Assembly: GCA_050251615.1 (NCBI GenBank) | Contig: JBFWMM010000034.1 | Coordinates: forward strand, 1-29,849 | DNA from: Sedimentisphaera sp050251615 | Lineage (GTDB): Bacteria; Planctomycetota; Phycisphaerae; Sedimentisphaerales; Sedimentisphaeraceae | DNA length: 29,849 nucleotides | Reading direction: 5' to 3' | Shown: positions 14,735 to 22,424 of the stretch, in pieces | Position numbering within the stretch: the first letter of the stretch is position 1 | How the letters are laid out: every line of letters starts with the position of its first letter | Position numbers and translations under genes: made by a program | Notes under the pieces: generated by a model | Database searches by the model: none | Told to the model about the DNA's origin: nothing | The model's input: the letters and a program-made list of their open reading frames with translations, nothing else

Positions 14735-14762
14735 TTGATTCTTATCGTATCCATAGTACTAT
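14735..14762 (+). promoter_or_regulatory. Weak candidate promoter for the nitroreductase/DJ-1 fusion gene
   Basis: TTGATT (14735-14740), a 16-nt spacer and TACTAT (14757-14762) give a modest sigma-70-type match about 53 nt before the GTG at 14816. It would fire divergently from the rnf promoter. Confidence 0.3.
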
Positions 14763-14815
14763 AAGTAACATACAGACGGCATTATGCCCGACTTATGTAA
14801 GCAGGATATAAAATA

Positions 14816-16150
14816 GTGAGATATATAATCGCCACATGCTTTCTTTTCGCCGCGTTAACATTTGCGGGAGAGAGCGTTAAGATAATACCGAACACCCTTT
14901 ATAAGGGCGGGCGCATACTCGAAACGCTCTCCCTTGAACCCCAGCCACAGCTGCCCGCCACCCTGGAGGGGTTGCTCGCTGCCAGAGGCGGTGAGGGCGA
15001 ATATAAACGTGAGACCTTCGCGATCGGCGAGCTGACCAGAATCCTTGAGCTTGGCTATGGCTTCAACTCCGCCGGCCGCCGCACAGTTGATTCCTCTGAC
15101 GGCGCTTATTCTCTCCTTCTCTACCTCATTACCCGCGATGGCGCTTATCTGTATATGCCGGCGCGCAAGGAGCTTGGCAAGATTGTCGATGACGATATAA
15201 AACCGAGGCTTGCTGCAAGCGCTCAGCACATAAACAAGAACGCATATATCTGCGGAGCGAATATCGTTATTGCCGGCTCACCCACTATGGCGGGCGTGAA
15301 AAACAGGCGTGAGGGCCGTAAGTATATGTTTATCGAAGCGGGGAGGATTGCTCAAAACATTGAGCTTGCCGCGAACTCCGCAGGGATAAGCGTCGATGTT
15401 GAGCCGGACCTGGACAACCTCAAAATGCGCTCCCTGCTGAAAATGCCTGCGGGATTCGAGGCAGTTATGATGTTTTCGCTGGGCAGGCTCAAAGAACCGA
15501 TAGCCCCTCCCGCAGCCGCTCCACAAGCAGCCCCTCCCGCGGCAGCTCCACCTGCGGCGGCAGTGCCCGCGGCGGCAGTGCCGGTTGCGGAGAATAAAGC
15601 CCCAGCGCAAAAGCAGCTCAAGGTGTTGATTGTCTCGCCCCGGAGGGGTGTGGACAGTTTTCTGCTTAACTCGTTGAAATCCGCGTTCGAGATAGGCTCT
15701 CATAAGGCCTCTGTAGCGGGCGAGTCTCTCATTCTCAAAGATTCGGGAAACAGGGAGATCAGCGCTGATGTTCTGCTGAGCTCGGTCAATGTAAACGATT
15801 ACGACATATACATCTTTGCCGACAGCGCCGCTGCACGCATGTACAGGGAACCGAAGCTTGTAGAAGACTTTATCTCGATAGCATACAGCAGGGGTAAGGT
15901 TATCGGGGCGTCGGGTATGTCTGTCTCTCTGCTGGCAAGAGCCGGAATTCTTGCCGGTGGAAAGAAGGTAACGGGGAACAATTCCGCGATGAGAACAGTA
16001 AGAGAATATGGTGGCGAATTACTGCTTGGAGAGGCTGTGGTTCGCAGTGGGAGAGTGGTAACGGCAGGAGGAATAAATTTACGCGACCAGAACAGAGGCA
16101 TCGGCGCCTCGGAGTTTGCTTCCGAGCTGATTAAGGCCGCAACGGAATAA
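14816..16150 (+). CDS. Exported SagB-type nitroreductase-like and DJ-1/PfpI-like fusion protein
   Basis: A two-domain protein of 444 aa. Residues 1-18 look like a signal peptide. Residues about 45-225 resemble the SagB-type nitroreductase fold (FMN-dependent family), with a GELTRILELGYGFNSAGRR region. Residues about 227-265 are an alanine/proline linker. Residues about 267-444 resemble a DJ-1/PfpI domain, but the position of the usual catalytic cysteine appears to be Ser366 (GASGM), so the DJ-1 half is probably not a Cys-dependent enzyme. The start is GTG with AGGA 10 nt upstream. It lies 32 nt before a secreted GH43-like gene on the same strand. Substrate unknown; the domain calls rest on sequence feel and should be tested by profile search. 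Confidence 0.68.
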   Translation: MRYIIATCFLFAALTFAGESVKIIPNTLYKGGRILETLSLEPQPQLPATLEGLLAARGGEGEYKRETFAIGELTRILELGYGFNSAGRRTVDSSDGAYSLLLYLITRDGAYLYMPARKELGKIVDDDIKPRLAASAQHINKNAYICGANIVIAGSPTMAGVKNRREGRKYMFIEAGRIAQNIELAANSAGISVDVEPDLDNLKMRSLLKMPAGFEAVMMFSLGRLKEPIAPPAAAPQAAPPAAAPPAAAVPAAAVPVAENKAPAQKQLKVLIVSPRRGVDSFLLNSLKSAFEIGSHKASVAGESLILKDSGNREISADVLLSSVNVNDYDIYIFADSAAARMYREPKLVEDFISIAYSRGKVIGASGMSVSLLARAGILAGGKKVTGNNSAMRTVREYGGELLLGEAVVRSGRVVTAGGINLRDQNRGIGASEFASELIKAATE

Positions 16151-16182
16151 TATGGACTTGGTGGTTTTGAGGGTTTACGGAA

Positions 16183-17334
16183 ATGTGTAGTGGTATGATA
16201 AAGAAAAGAATACTTGTCTCGGCGCTTCTGATGTCAGCTGTTGTTTTTGCCGGCTCGCTGAAGCCGTTCATGCCTATGCCCGATACCGATGGCAAGCACA
16301 TTAACGCACATGGCTGCGGCATCCTCTTTCACGACGGCCTCTACTACATGTACGGCGAGCATAAGCTCGGCGGCAGAGAAGGCTTCACAGCGCAGGTCGG
16401 CGTGAGCTGTTATTCGTCTCCGGATTTGTATGTCTGGAAGAACGAGGGCACGGCTCTTGCGGTCTCGCAGGAGAGTGGTAGCGATATAGAAAAGGGATGC
16501 GTCATCGAGCGGCCGAAGGTGCTGTACAATGAGAAAACGGGCAAGTTTGTGATGTGGTTTCATCTTGAGCTGAAAGGCCGCGGCTACCAGGCCGCGCGTA
16601 CGGCTGTTGCCGTGGCGGATAAACCCGCAGGACCGTTTCAGTTTATAAGATCACTTCGCCCCGATGCCGGACGATGGCCTGTCAACTGCCCTGATTACGG
16701 CAAAAGCCCGCTTGAACCCTATCAGGTCGAGGCGTATGAAGACAAGCTTGCTGTCGATGAGATGGGTGAATGCGGGCTGTTTCTCCGAAGGGATTTCAAG
16801 GGCGGGCAGATGTCGCGCGATATGACGCTCTTCGCAGATGACGACGGCACCGCCTACCACATCCACGCATCCGAAGAAAACCAGACGCTCCATATCTCGC
16901 GCCTTACAGACGACTACCTCGACTTTACCGGCGAGTATGTGCGAGTTGAGCCGGGACGCAGCAATGAGGCGCCTGCGATATGCAAATATGATGGAAAGTA
17001 CTATATGATTACATCCGGCTGCACAGGCTGGGCGCCCAACCAGGCGCGCTCGCTCACCGCCGACAACATCTTCGGCCCATGGCAAAATACCGGCAACCCG
17101 TGCCGCGGCATTAACCCGCACAACGGCCTCGGCCCTGATAAGACGTGGGGCGCGCAGAGTACGTTTCTGTTGCCGATTCCGGGCGCAAGCGGCAAGTTTG
17201 TCGCCGTGTTCGATTGCTGGAACCCGAACAATATGATAGACAGCAGATACCTCTTCCTGCCGGCAATTATCGAAAACAGTGCGATAAAGGTGGATTGGCG
17301 CGATGAATGGACACTCTCTGACTTCACGAAATAG
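16183..17334 (+). CDS. Secreted glycoside hydrolase family 43-like protein
   Basis: A 383-aa predicted five-bladed beta-propeller glycosidase. A signal peptide spans about residues 1-24. The mature protein opens with INAHGCGILFHDGLYYMYGEHK-type residues (about 39-60), a pattern typical of GH43 proteins related to exo-galactanases, and continues with propeller repeats such as SPDLYVWKNEG and DGTAYHIHASEEN. Such enzymes release arabinose, xylose or galactose from plant or algal polysaccharides; the sugar cannot be told here. The start at 16183 has GAGGG 9 nt upstream; ATG 16195 is an alternative. It probably shares an operon with the upstream fusion protein. Confidence 0.78.
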   Translation: MCSGMIKKRILVSALLMSAVVFAGSLKPFMPMPDTDGKHINAHGCGILFHDGLYYMYGEHKLGGREGFTAQVGVSCYSSPDLYVWKNEGTALAVSQESGSDIEKGCVIERPKVLYNEKTGKFVMWFHLELKGRGYQAARTAVAVADKPAGPFQFIRSLRPDAGRWPVNCPDYGKSPLEPYQVEAYEDKLAVDEMGECGLFLRRDFKGGQMSRDMTLFADDDGTAYHIHASEENQTLHISRLTDDYLDFTGEYVRVEPGRSNEAPAICKYDGKYYMITSGCTGWAPNQARSLTADNIFGPWQNTGNPCRGINPHNGLGPDKTWGAQSTFLLPIPGASGKFVAVFDCWNPNNMIDSRYLFLPAIIENSAIKVDWRDEWTLSDFTK

Positions 17335-17355
17335 GGGCTCGGGTTTATCGCGCCC
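17334..17355. repeat. Short GC-rich imperfect palindrome after the GH43-like gene
   Basis: GGGGCTCGGG followed by TTTATCGCGCCC starts at the last base of the stop codon. It resembles the palindrome at 29674-29700 (GGGGCGCGGGTTAATCGCGCCC type). No T run follows, so I do not call it a terminator. Confidence 0.5.
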
Positions 17356-17390
17356 TTGCTTGGTGTTGCCTTTTTACCGTAACGCTGGTA

Positions 17391-17540
17391 GAGACGCAAA
17401 ATCTTGCGTCTCTACAATTCTCGCGCGGAGTGTTTTATTGATTTCGTAACGATGTATCGGCAAACAGCGCCATTGCGCAAGCAATGCGAAGAGCGCAACG
17501 GTTATAACTTTCAATTTCGGGGCGCTTGCGCGCCTCCGCT
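17391..17540. repeat. Composite interspersed repeat, copy B
   Basis: First of two near-identical direct copies in the 600-bp gene-free region 17335-17954. It starts in the palindrome GTAGAGACGCAAAA...CTAC (17388-17415). It continues through ATTGATTTCGTAACGATG, the hairpin CATTGC-GCAA-GCAATG, and the TTTCGGGGCGCTTGCGCGCC module. Copy C (offset 231-237 bp) matches it almost base for base except for a 6-bp insertion. Confidence 0.9.
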
Positions 17541-17570
17541 GTGTTATTCCACTCGCAACGCCAATTGATG

Positions 17571-17585
17571 CCGGTGAATTCAAAC
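17571..17585. repeat. CCGGTGAATTCAAAC module between repeat copies B and C
   Basis: The same 15-nt module precedes copy A at 8922-8936. Here it is separated from the following GAGACGC palindrome by about 36 nt instead of 4 nt, so the modules can be spaced differently. Confidence 0.6.
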
Positions 17586-17621
17586 CGATGCCACGGATAA
17601 TATACGTTCGTAACCCGGCAT

Positions 17622-17831
17622 GAGACGCAAGATTTTGCGTCTCTACAATTCTCGCGCGGAATGTTTTATTGATTTCGTAACGATGAATCGGCAAACAGCG
17701 CCATTGCGCAAGCAATGCGAAGAGCGCAGGCGCAACGGTTATAACTTTCAATTTCGGGGCGCTTGCGCGCCGCCGCTCTACGCGAGCAGGCTTTATGCTC
17801 GATTGAGAATCATTTCACGCGCGAACGGCTC
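17622..17831. repeat. Composite interspersed repeat, copy C (longest)
   Basis: It repeats copy B from GAGACGCAAG through the TTTCGGGGCGCTTGCGCGCC module (17622-17777). It then adds the CGCGAGCAGG...GCGAACGGCTC segment that copy A also has at its end. A 6-bp insertion near 17729 (GAGCGCAGGCGCAACGG) distinguishes it from copy B. There is no open reading frame that continues between copies. Confidence 0.9.
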
Positions 17832-17840
17832 GTTCCAGGC

Positions 17841-17866
17841 GCGGGGAATATCGCGTTATTCCCCGC
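17841..17866. repeat. Perfect inverted repeat GCGGGGAATA ... TATTCCCCGC
   Basis: Ten-base perfect arms (17841-17850 and 17857-17866) flank a 6-nt loop. It sits back-to-back with the ilvE terminator across a seven-A run and could extend that termination structure. Confidence 0.6.
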
Positions 17867-17867
17867 T

Positions 17868-17911
17868 AAAAAAATACCCTCCCTCGCCGCTCGAAGCGGC
17901 TGGGGAGGGTA
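17868..17911 (-). terminator. Intrinsic terminator downstream of ilvE
   Basis: On the minus strand a long, nearly perfect GC-rich hairpin (17875-17911, arms beginning TACCCTCCCC and ending GGAGGGTA) is followed by seven T residues (17868-17874). It lies about 43 nt after the aminotransferase stop codon. Confidence 0.85.
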
Positions 17912-17954
17912 AATGGGCCGTAGGCGCCATTAAAATAATTCCGGCTGTTCTTCC

Positions 17955-18815
17955 TCAGCAACTATGTGCGTAATTGTGGAACATATCCTTCAGCTTCACT
18001 GTCATAGGGCCGGGTTTGCCGGTGCCGATTGTGCGGCCGTCCATGCATACAACCCCGATAACTTCCGCGGCGGTTCCCGTTAGGAAGATTTCGTCGGCTG
18101 TGTAGAGGTTGTAGCGGGTGAGATTCCTCTCGATAAACTTGATCTGTGCTTTTTCAGCAAGCTCGATTACAACTTTCCTTGTGATACCGCTCAGCGAGCC
18201 CGCGCTGACAGGCGGCGAGTAGAGAACGCCGTTTTTTACGATGAAGACGTTGTCCCCTGTGGCTTCTGTTACATATCCTTGCGAGTTGTACATAATCGCT
18301 TCAAGCACGCCATTGTCTAAGGCTTCAATCTTTGCCAGGATGTTGTTGAGGTAGTTAAGGCTCTTCACCTGCGGGGGCACACAGTTTGTCGGGTTTCTCA
18401 TAATTGACGAGCTTACAACCCTCAGGCCATCCTGGTACAGCTCATCGGAATAGAGTTTGACACCCGCCGCGATAACGAACATGCTTGACTTGGGGCAGAG
18501 GAAGGGGTTCAGCCCGAGTGTACCTGCGCCACGCGTGGCAACGAGCCTGATGTAGCCGTTTGTAATGCCGTTTGCGGCAACTGTATCGCGCATCGCCTTG
18601 CCGACTTCTTCCGTTGTGTAGCCAATGTCGAGGCGGATGAATTTGGCACAGTCAAAAAAACGGATAAGATGATCTTCTTCACGGAAGATTTTGCCACTGT
18701 AAACACGGATTCCCTCAAAGACACCATCGCCGTAAAGAAGGCCATGGTCAAACACCGATATCTTTGCGTTTTCTTCATTTACAAGCTCACCATCGAGCCA
18801 TATCTTCTGGGACAT
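17955..18815 (-). CDS. ilvE: Branched-chain amino acid aminotransferase (class IV)
   Basis: A PLP-dependent fold-type IV aminotransferase, most likely acting on valine, leucine and isoleucine with 2-oxoglutarate. The 286-aa protein has the family opening IWLDGELV and HGLLYGDGVFEGIR, the PLP lysine in QVKSLNYL (K151), and the cofactor-binding VTEATGDNVF region. I start it at ATG 18815, where GGAG lies 8 nt upstream; the longer reading from 18857 adds an unconserved tail. It follows the MFS gene by 102 nt and ends at a strong terminator. D-amino acid aminotransferases share this fold, but the motifs fit IlvE best. Confidence 0.9.
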   Translation of the reverse strand: MSQKIWLDGELVNEENAKISVFDHGLLYGDGVFEGIRVYSGKIFREEDHLIRFFDCAKFIRLDIGYTTEEVGKAMRDTVAANGITNGYIRLVATRGAGTLGLNPFLCPKSSMFVIAAGVKLYSDELYQDGLRVVSSSIMRNPTNCVPPQVKSLNYLNNILAKIEALDNGVLEAIMYNSQGYVTEATGDNVFIVKNGVLYSPPVSAGSLSGITRKVVIELAEKAQIKFIERNLTRYNLYTADEIFLTGTAAEVIGVVCMDGRTIGTGKPGPMTVKLKDMFHNYAHSC

Positions 18816-18917
18816 ATAGAAACTCCGTATAACAGTCTGCGCCGCCGCTTGCGGCAATAATTATTTGTTCACAAAATGCAAAAAAGTTACATTATGATAA
18901 TTGAAAATGGGGAAAAG

Positions 18918-20078
18918 TCAAACGGTTTCGTTTCGACAGAGCTTTCTGTACAATGAAATAGCCGCAAAAAAGATCCCTGAGAGCATAAACAGCCACGGCA
19001 TTGCGTTCAGGACGGCCTGTAGTCCGATGTGTTCGGCGAGCCGGCCTGCGTAAATCATCACAAGGCTCGCCACGCCCCACGCTCCCCCTACAATGTATCC
19101 CATTCTCTGCCCGATTACCATCCCGCGGGCATTTCTGGCGATGGTTACGATAAACGGGAACGCAGAGCCCGTCGTGAAGCCGACCAGCAGAAGCATCCAG
19201 ATGTGATTTGATTCGATTGCAGCCAGATACCGGAACAGAAAGATGAGCCCTGAGAAAACAGAGATAATGATTGTGTTTATCTGACCGATTTTCTTTGCGA
19301 TTATTGACCAGCCCAGTGAGCCGAAAGCGCTTCCTGCGGCAAACATCATTGAGGCAATTCCGCCTTGTTTAAGGCTATATCCCACTTCGCCGAGCAGCGA
19401 GGGCACAAGCTGCGTAAGGCACATCATCGCAATGTTGAACGGCAGGGCGGCGGTGAAGACAAGCCAGAAGTTTATGCCGTTGTTTGTTTTCGGTTTTGAG
19501 GGGTTATCGATGGCCAGAGTTATTCGGGAGCGCGACAGTATAAACACGCCTGCCACCGGCAATAACACAAGGCAGCTCAGCGAGGCAAGCCCCCATCTCT
19601 GCACAAGCACGGAGCCGAAGTAGCCCGATGAGGCAAACCCGCAGAAACCGCCCATCATAAAGATGCTCGTGGCCAGTGAGGGGTTTATGCCGGTTTCGTC
19701 AATGTCGTGGATGGCGCGCAGAGCTTCTGGGTGTGTGATGGCGATGCCGATTCCCGAGATAACCATAAGCGCGCTGAGCGAGTAGTATATGCCCGCCTGG
19801 GGCAGGAGCCCCATAAGCGCGAGCGTGCTGGCGAGAAACACGCCAATGGGAATAAACAGAGGCTTCTGTTTGTCGCGGCGCAGGTTTCCCGCGAAGACCT
19901 GCGAGAAGTTGCACACGATATGCAGCACGGACATAATAGCGACGCCCGTTTTCAAGCTGAGGGAGAAATGCTCACGCATCGCAGGCAGGATTGCGCCGGT
20001 CATCCCGGGAAACGAATCCACAATCGAATGAATGAAAGTGAGGCTGCCAAGGCGAATCCAATCATTGCGTATTTTCAT
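18918..20078 (-). CDS. Major facilitator superfamily transporter
   Basis: A 386-aa membrane protein with about twelve hydrophobic helices in two halves, separated by a hydrophilic loop near residues 195-205 (NPSKPKTNNG). It opens with SLTFIHSIVDSFPGMTGAILPAM, reminiscent of the Fsr/fosmidomycin-resistance branch of MFS exporters, though this is only an impression. Its start overlaps the end of the release-factor-like gene by 17 nt, so the two are co-translated. Substrate unknown. Confidence 0.85.
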   Translation of the reverse strand: MKIRNDWIRLGSLTFIHSIVDSFPGMTGAILPAMREHFSLSLKTGVAIMSVLHIVCNFSQVFAGNLRRDKQKPLFIPIGVFLASTLALMGLLPQAGIYYSLSALMVISGIGIAITHPEALRAIHDIDETGINPSLATSIFMMGGFCGFASSGYFGSVLVQRWGLASLSCLVLLPVAGVFILSRSRITLAIDNPSKPKTNNGINFWLVFTAALPFNIAMMCLTQLVPSLLGEVGYSLKQGGIASMMFAAGSAFGSLGWSIIAKKIGQINTIIISVFSGLIFLFRYLAAIESNHIWMLLLVGFTTGSAFPFIVTIARNARGMVIGQRMGYIVGGAWGVASLVMIYAGRLAEHIGLQAVLNAMPWLFMLSGIFFAAISLYRKLCRNETV

Positions 20079-20454
20079 AGGTACCTGTATTTTTCGCCCT
20101 TCTGCGGCGCCTTTGTTTTTGTCTTCTTATCTTTTCGGCACGTAGATTCTTTTCACTGCCATCGCCGAGAATTCCCTGCTCCAGCCGGTCGCAGAGGAAT
20201 TTTCTGGCGTAGTAGCGGTTCAGACCCTGGCTGCGTTCTTTATCGCAACGAACCTCGGTTCCGCTGGGGCGGTGCAACAGGCGCACGGCGGAGGATGTCT
20301 TGTTGACTTTCTGCCCGCCCGGGCCGCTTGAACGCACGAAGCTTTCTTCGAGATCGGCCTCGCAAACGCCGCATTTTTCCATACGCCTGCGCAGCGCTTC
20401 GGCCTTGGCCTCTGTAACGGGGAATTTTACCAAAACGCCTTTAGCTTTCCACAA
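20062..20454 (-). CDS. Peptide chain release factor-like protein (GGQ domain only)
   Basis: A 130-aa protein consisting of the peptidyl-tRNA hydrolysing domain of class I release factors. The motif SSGPGGQKVNKT is at 42-53 (GGQ at 46-48), and a strongly basic C-terminal tail (RRQKQRRRRRA) follows. There is no codon-recognition domain, as in ArfB/YaeJ-type rescue factors, which free stalled ribosomes by inserting a basic tail into the mRNA channel. The gene overlaps its neighbours at both ends: its start lies inside mlaF by 14 nt and its stop inside the MFS gene by 17 nt. Stand-alone proteins of this type are annotated widely in PVC bacteria; a rescue role here is inferred. Confidence 0.88.
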   Translation of the reverse strand: MWKAKGVLVKFPVTEAKAEALRRRMEKCGVCEADLEESFVRSSGPGGQKVNKTSSAVRLLHRPSGTEVRCDKERSQGLNRYYARKFLCDRLEQGILGDGSEKNLRAEKIRRQKQRRRRRAKNTGTYENTQ

Positions 20455-21190
20455 ATCTGTTGAAGAAATTGCGCACTTTCACATTTTCGCATGATTCTTT
20501 GAGAATGGCCGGCTTGCCGATTGCGAGGACTCCTTTTGTATCTTTATCGAGCATAATGGCGCGGTCGGCGATGGCCATAATGCTTTCAAGCTCATGCGTA
20601 ACGACGACAAACGTTTTTTTGGTCTTTTTGGACAGGCGAAGTATTAGCGCATCGAGCTCGGCGCTTGTGATCGGGTCGAGGCCGGCGCTCGGCTCATCGA
20701 GAAAAATAATTTCAGGCTCAAGCACCATCGCGCGCGCAATCGCCACGCGCTTTTTCATACCGCCCGACAGCTCCGAAGGCTCAAGCATTGCTTCATGCTC
20801 CAGTCCGACAAGCGCAAGCTTGCCAAGGCAAATCTCATTCATTATCTCGTGCGGCAGGTCGGTGTACTCTTCGAGGGGAAGGCGAAGATTTTCCAGAACA
20901 TTCATCGAACCGAACAGGGCGCCGTTCTGGTACATCACACCGAAATGACGCACAAAGCGCTTCATATCGCTCGGCGAGGCGAGAGTAATATCGTCGCCCA
21001 TTATGAGAATGTTGCCGGACATGGGCTTGTAGAGGCCTATAATATGTTTAAGAAGGGTGCTTTTGCCGCAACCCGAGCCGCCCAGTATAACGAACACTTC
21101 GCTACGGTACACATCAAAGCTCACATTCTCAAGTACTACGTTCTCGCCGTAGCCGCAAGTTACCGAGCGAACCTGAATCACCTTTTCCAT
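20441..21190 (-). CDS. ABC transporter ATP-binding protein, MlaF type
   Basis: A 249-aa ATPase of the Mla/Ttg2 phospholipid transport family. Walker A is GGSGCGKST (37-45), the signature LSGGMKKR is at 141-148, and Walker B IIFLDEPSAG follows at 161-170. The sequence between, with YQNGALFGSMNV, is typical of MlaF. It follows the MlaE-like permease by 4 nt. The pair would energise lipid movement between membranes; the substrate-binding MlaD component is not in this window. Confidence 0.92.
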   Translation of the reverse strand: MEKVIQVRSVTCGYGENVVLENVSFDVYRSEVFVILGGSGCGKSTLLKHIIGLYKPMSGNILIMGDDITLASPSDMKRFVRHFGVMYQNGALFGSMNVLENLRLPLEEYTDLPHEIMNEICLGKLALVGLEHEAMLEPSELSGGMKKRVAIARAMVLEPEIIFLDEPSAGLDPITSAELDALILRLSKKTKKTFVVVTHELESIMAIADRAIMLDKDTKGVLAIGKPAILKESCENVKVRNFFNRFVES

Positions 21191-21194
21191 GCCG

Positions 21195-22307
21195 CTATAT
21201 CCCCAGAATGTAGAAAATTAAGCTGAATATGCCTTCGGTTATCACGACCACTACAATGCTCGTTACTACAGCCCTTGTCGCGGCATTGCCGACGGCCTTG
21301 CTGCCCGAGCCCGTCTGGAGCCCGCGCAGGCAGCCAATAGACGCCACTTCAAAGCCGTAAACAATCGCCTTGCAGAGGCCGCTGACGAAATCTGTCATAG
21401 TCGTGAGCAGTGTGAGCTGGTCGTGTATTACCTGAATCGGAAAACCCATTGACCGCATAACAACGCCCATCCCCACAATACCGAACAGGTTTACGTACAT
21501 CGTAAGAAAGGGCAGGAACAGGGTGCCCGCAATCACCCTCGGCAAAACAAGAAACGGTACGGGCGCAAGCCCCATTGTGTAAAGAGCATCAATCTCTTCA
21601 TTTATCTTCATCGTGCCGATCTCGGCGGCGTAAGCTGTGCTACTGCGTGCAGCGAAAAGCAACGCCGCTATGAAGGGCCCGAGCACACGGAAAAGAGTAA
21701 TCGAAACAAGACTCGCCACATATACCTCCGCACCGACCATTTTAAGTGATATTGCCGATTCAAACGAAAGGATGAGGCCAAAGAGGAAGCCTATCGCAGA
21801 ACATATTCCAAACGAATTAACCGAGGCGGTCTCGATGATGGAGAAGAGGTCGCCGTAGCGCAGGCTTTTGGGGTGCCGAATGGCGGTGGCGAAGGAGGCA
21901 AGTACCATGCCGAGGTATTCTACTTCGGCCCGCATATGTGAGGCGCCCCTTACGACACCCTTGCCGATAGATTCTGCGAAATCCCCAAAGCCGGCGCGTC
22001 TGTTTTCGTCCAAAGGTATATCCGGACATTCTCCGGTAAGCTCGTCAAGCGTGGCGCCGAAGGAGGAGATGTCGAGATGGGCTGTATTTTTGCACGCATA
22101 CTTGTGCACAAGCGATAAAAACGCCCTGCCTGCGCTGTCGCACGTGAAGCAGGGCTCGCTTTCAATTATAATTCGCTCAGGTGCTCGTCTGCCGCAAATG
22201 CGGTTGAACTCCGTCCAGAGCTGTCCCGCTTCGTTTGAGCCGACGGACGACCCAAGCGCAATCCTTACAACGCCGTCAGTCCGTGTTATCACTGGTTTTT
22301 CGCCCAT
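21195..22307 (-). CDS. MlaE-type ABC permease with N-terminal STAS-like domain
   Basis: A 370-aa protein. Residues about 1-100 look like a degenerate STAS domain (CDSAGRAFLSLVHKYA region). Residues about 115-370 are an MlaE permease with five or so helices and hallmark segments such as FGLILSFES, ARSSTAYAAEIGTMK and EEIDALYTMGL. MlaE permeases move phospholipids across the inner membrane in complex with MlaF, encoded 4 nt downstream. GGAAGG lies 7 nt before the ATG, behind a perfect -10 box. STAS fusions to this family are known; their job is unclear. Confidence 0.9.
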   Translation of the reverse strand: MGEKPVITRTDGVVRIALGSSVGSNEAGQLWTEFNRICGRRAPERIIIESEPCFTCDSAGRAFLSLVHKYACKNTAHLDISSFGATLDELTGECPDIPLDENRRAGFGDFAESIGKGVVRGASHMRAEVEYLGMVLASFATAIRHPKSLRYGDLFSIIETASVNSFGICSAIGFLFGLILSFESAISLKMVGAEVYVASLVSITLFRVLGPFIAALLFAARSSTAYAAEIGTMKINEEIDALYTMGLAPVPFLVLPRVIAGTLFLPFLTMYVNLFGIVGMGVVMRSMGFPIQVIHDQLTLLTTMTDFVSGLCKAIVYGFEVASIGCLRGLQTGSGSKAVGNAATRAVVTSIVVVVITEGIFSLIFYILGI

Positions 22308-22327
22308 ATCATTGCCTTCCGGACGCT

Positions 22328-22356
22328 ATTATACAATAGCCGCGTAAATATACAAA
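22328..22356 (-). promoter_or_regulatory. Promoter before the mlaE-mlaF genes
   Basis: A perfect -10 box TATAAT (22328-22333, minus strand) is preceded by a 17-nt spacer and a poor -35 box TTTGTA (22351-22356). It lies 20 nt upstream of the mlaE ATG, so the lipid transporter genes can be transcribed separately from the kinase/STAS genes upstream. Confidence 0.6.
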
Positions 22357-22424
22357 GAAACAGCTCTGAAATTAAATTCAACCCCGCCCGCTGATTGTTG
22401 CAATCTCCAACGCCGCCGGTTCCA

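Noticed and set aside
17391..17831. Possible CRISPR array
   Set aside because: There are only two long direct copies, with unequal internal structure and no uniform short repeats and spacers; there are no cas genes.
17620..17973. Open frame of 117 codons inside the repeat region
   Set aside because: It is made of the non-coding repeat copy and runs through the ilvE terminator; copy B carries an indel that breaks the same frame.
18816..18857. Upstream start for the aminotransferase
   Set aside because: The extra 14 residues are outside the conserved family start, and GGAG is correctly placed only for the ATG at 18815.
18864..18875. TTTGTTCACAAA between ilvE and the MFS gene as a Rex box
   Set aside because: It contains a TTCACAA-like half site, but the arms are only five bases apart by two nucleotides; the known Rex box needs half sites separated by about six to eight bases.
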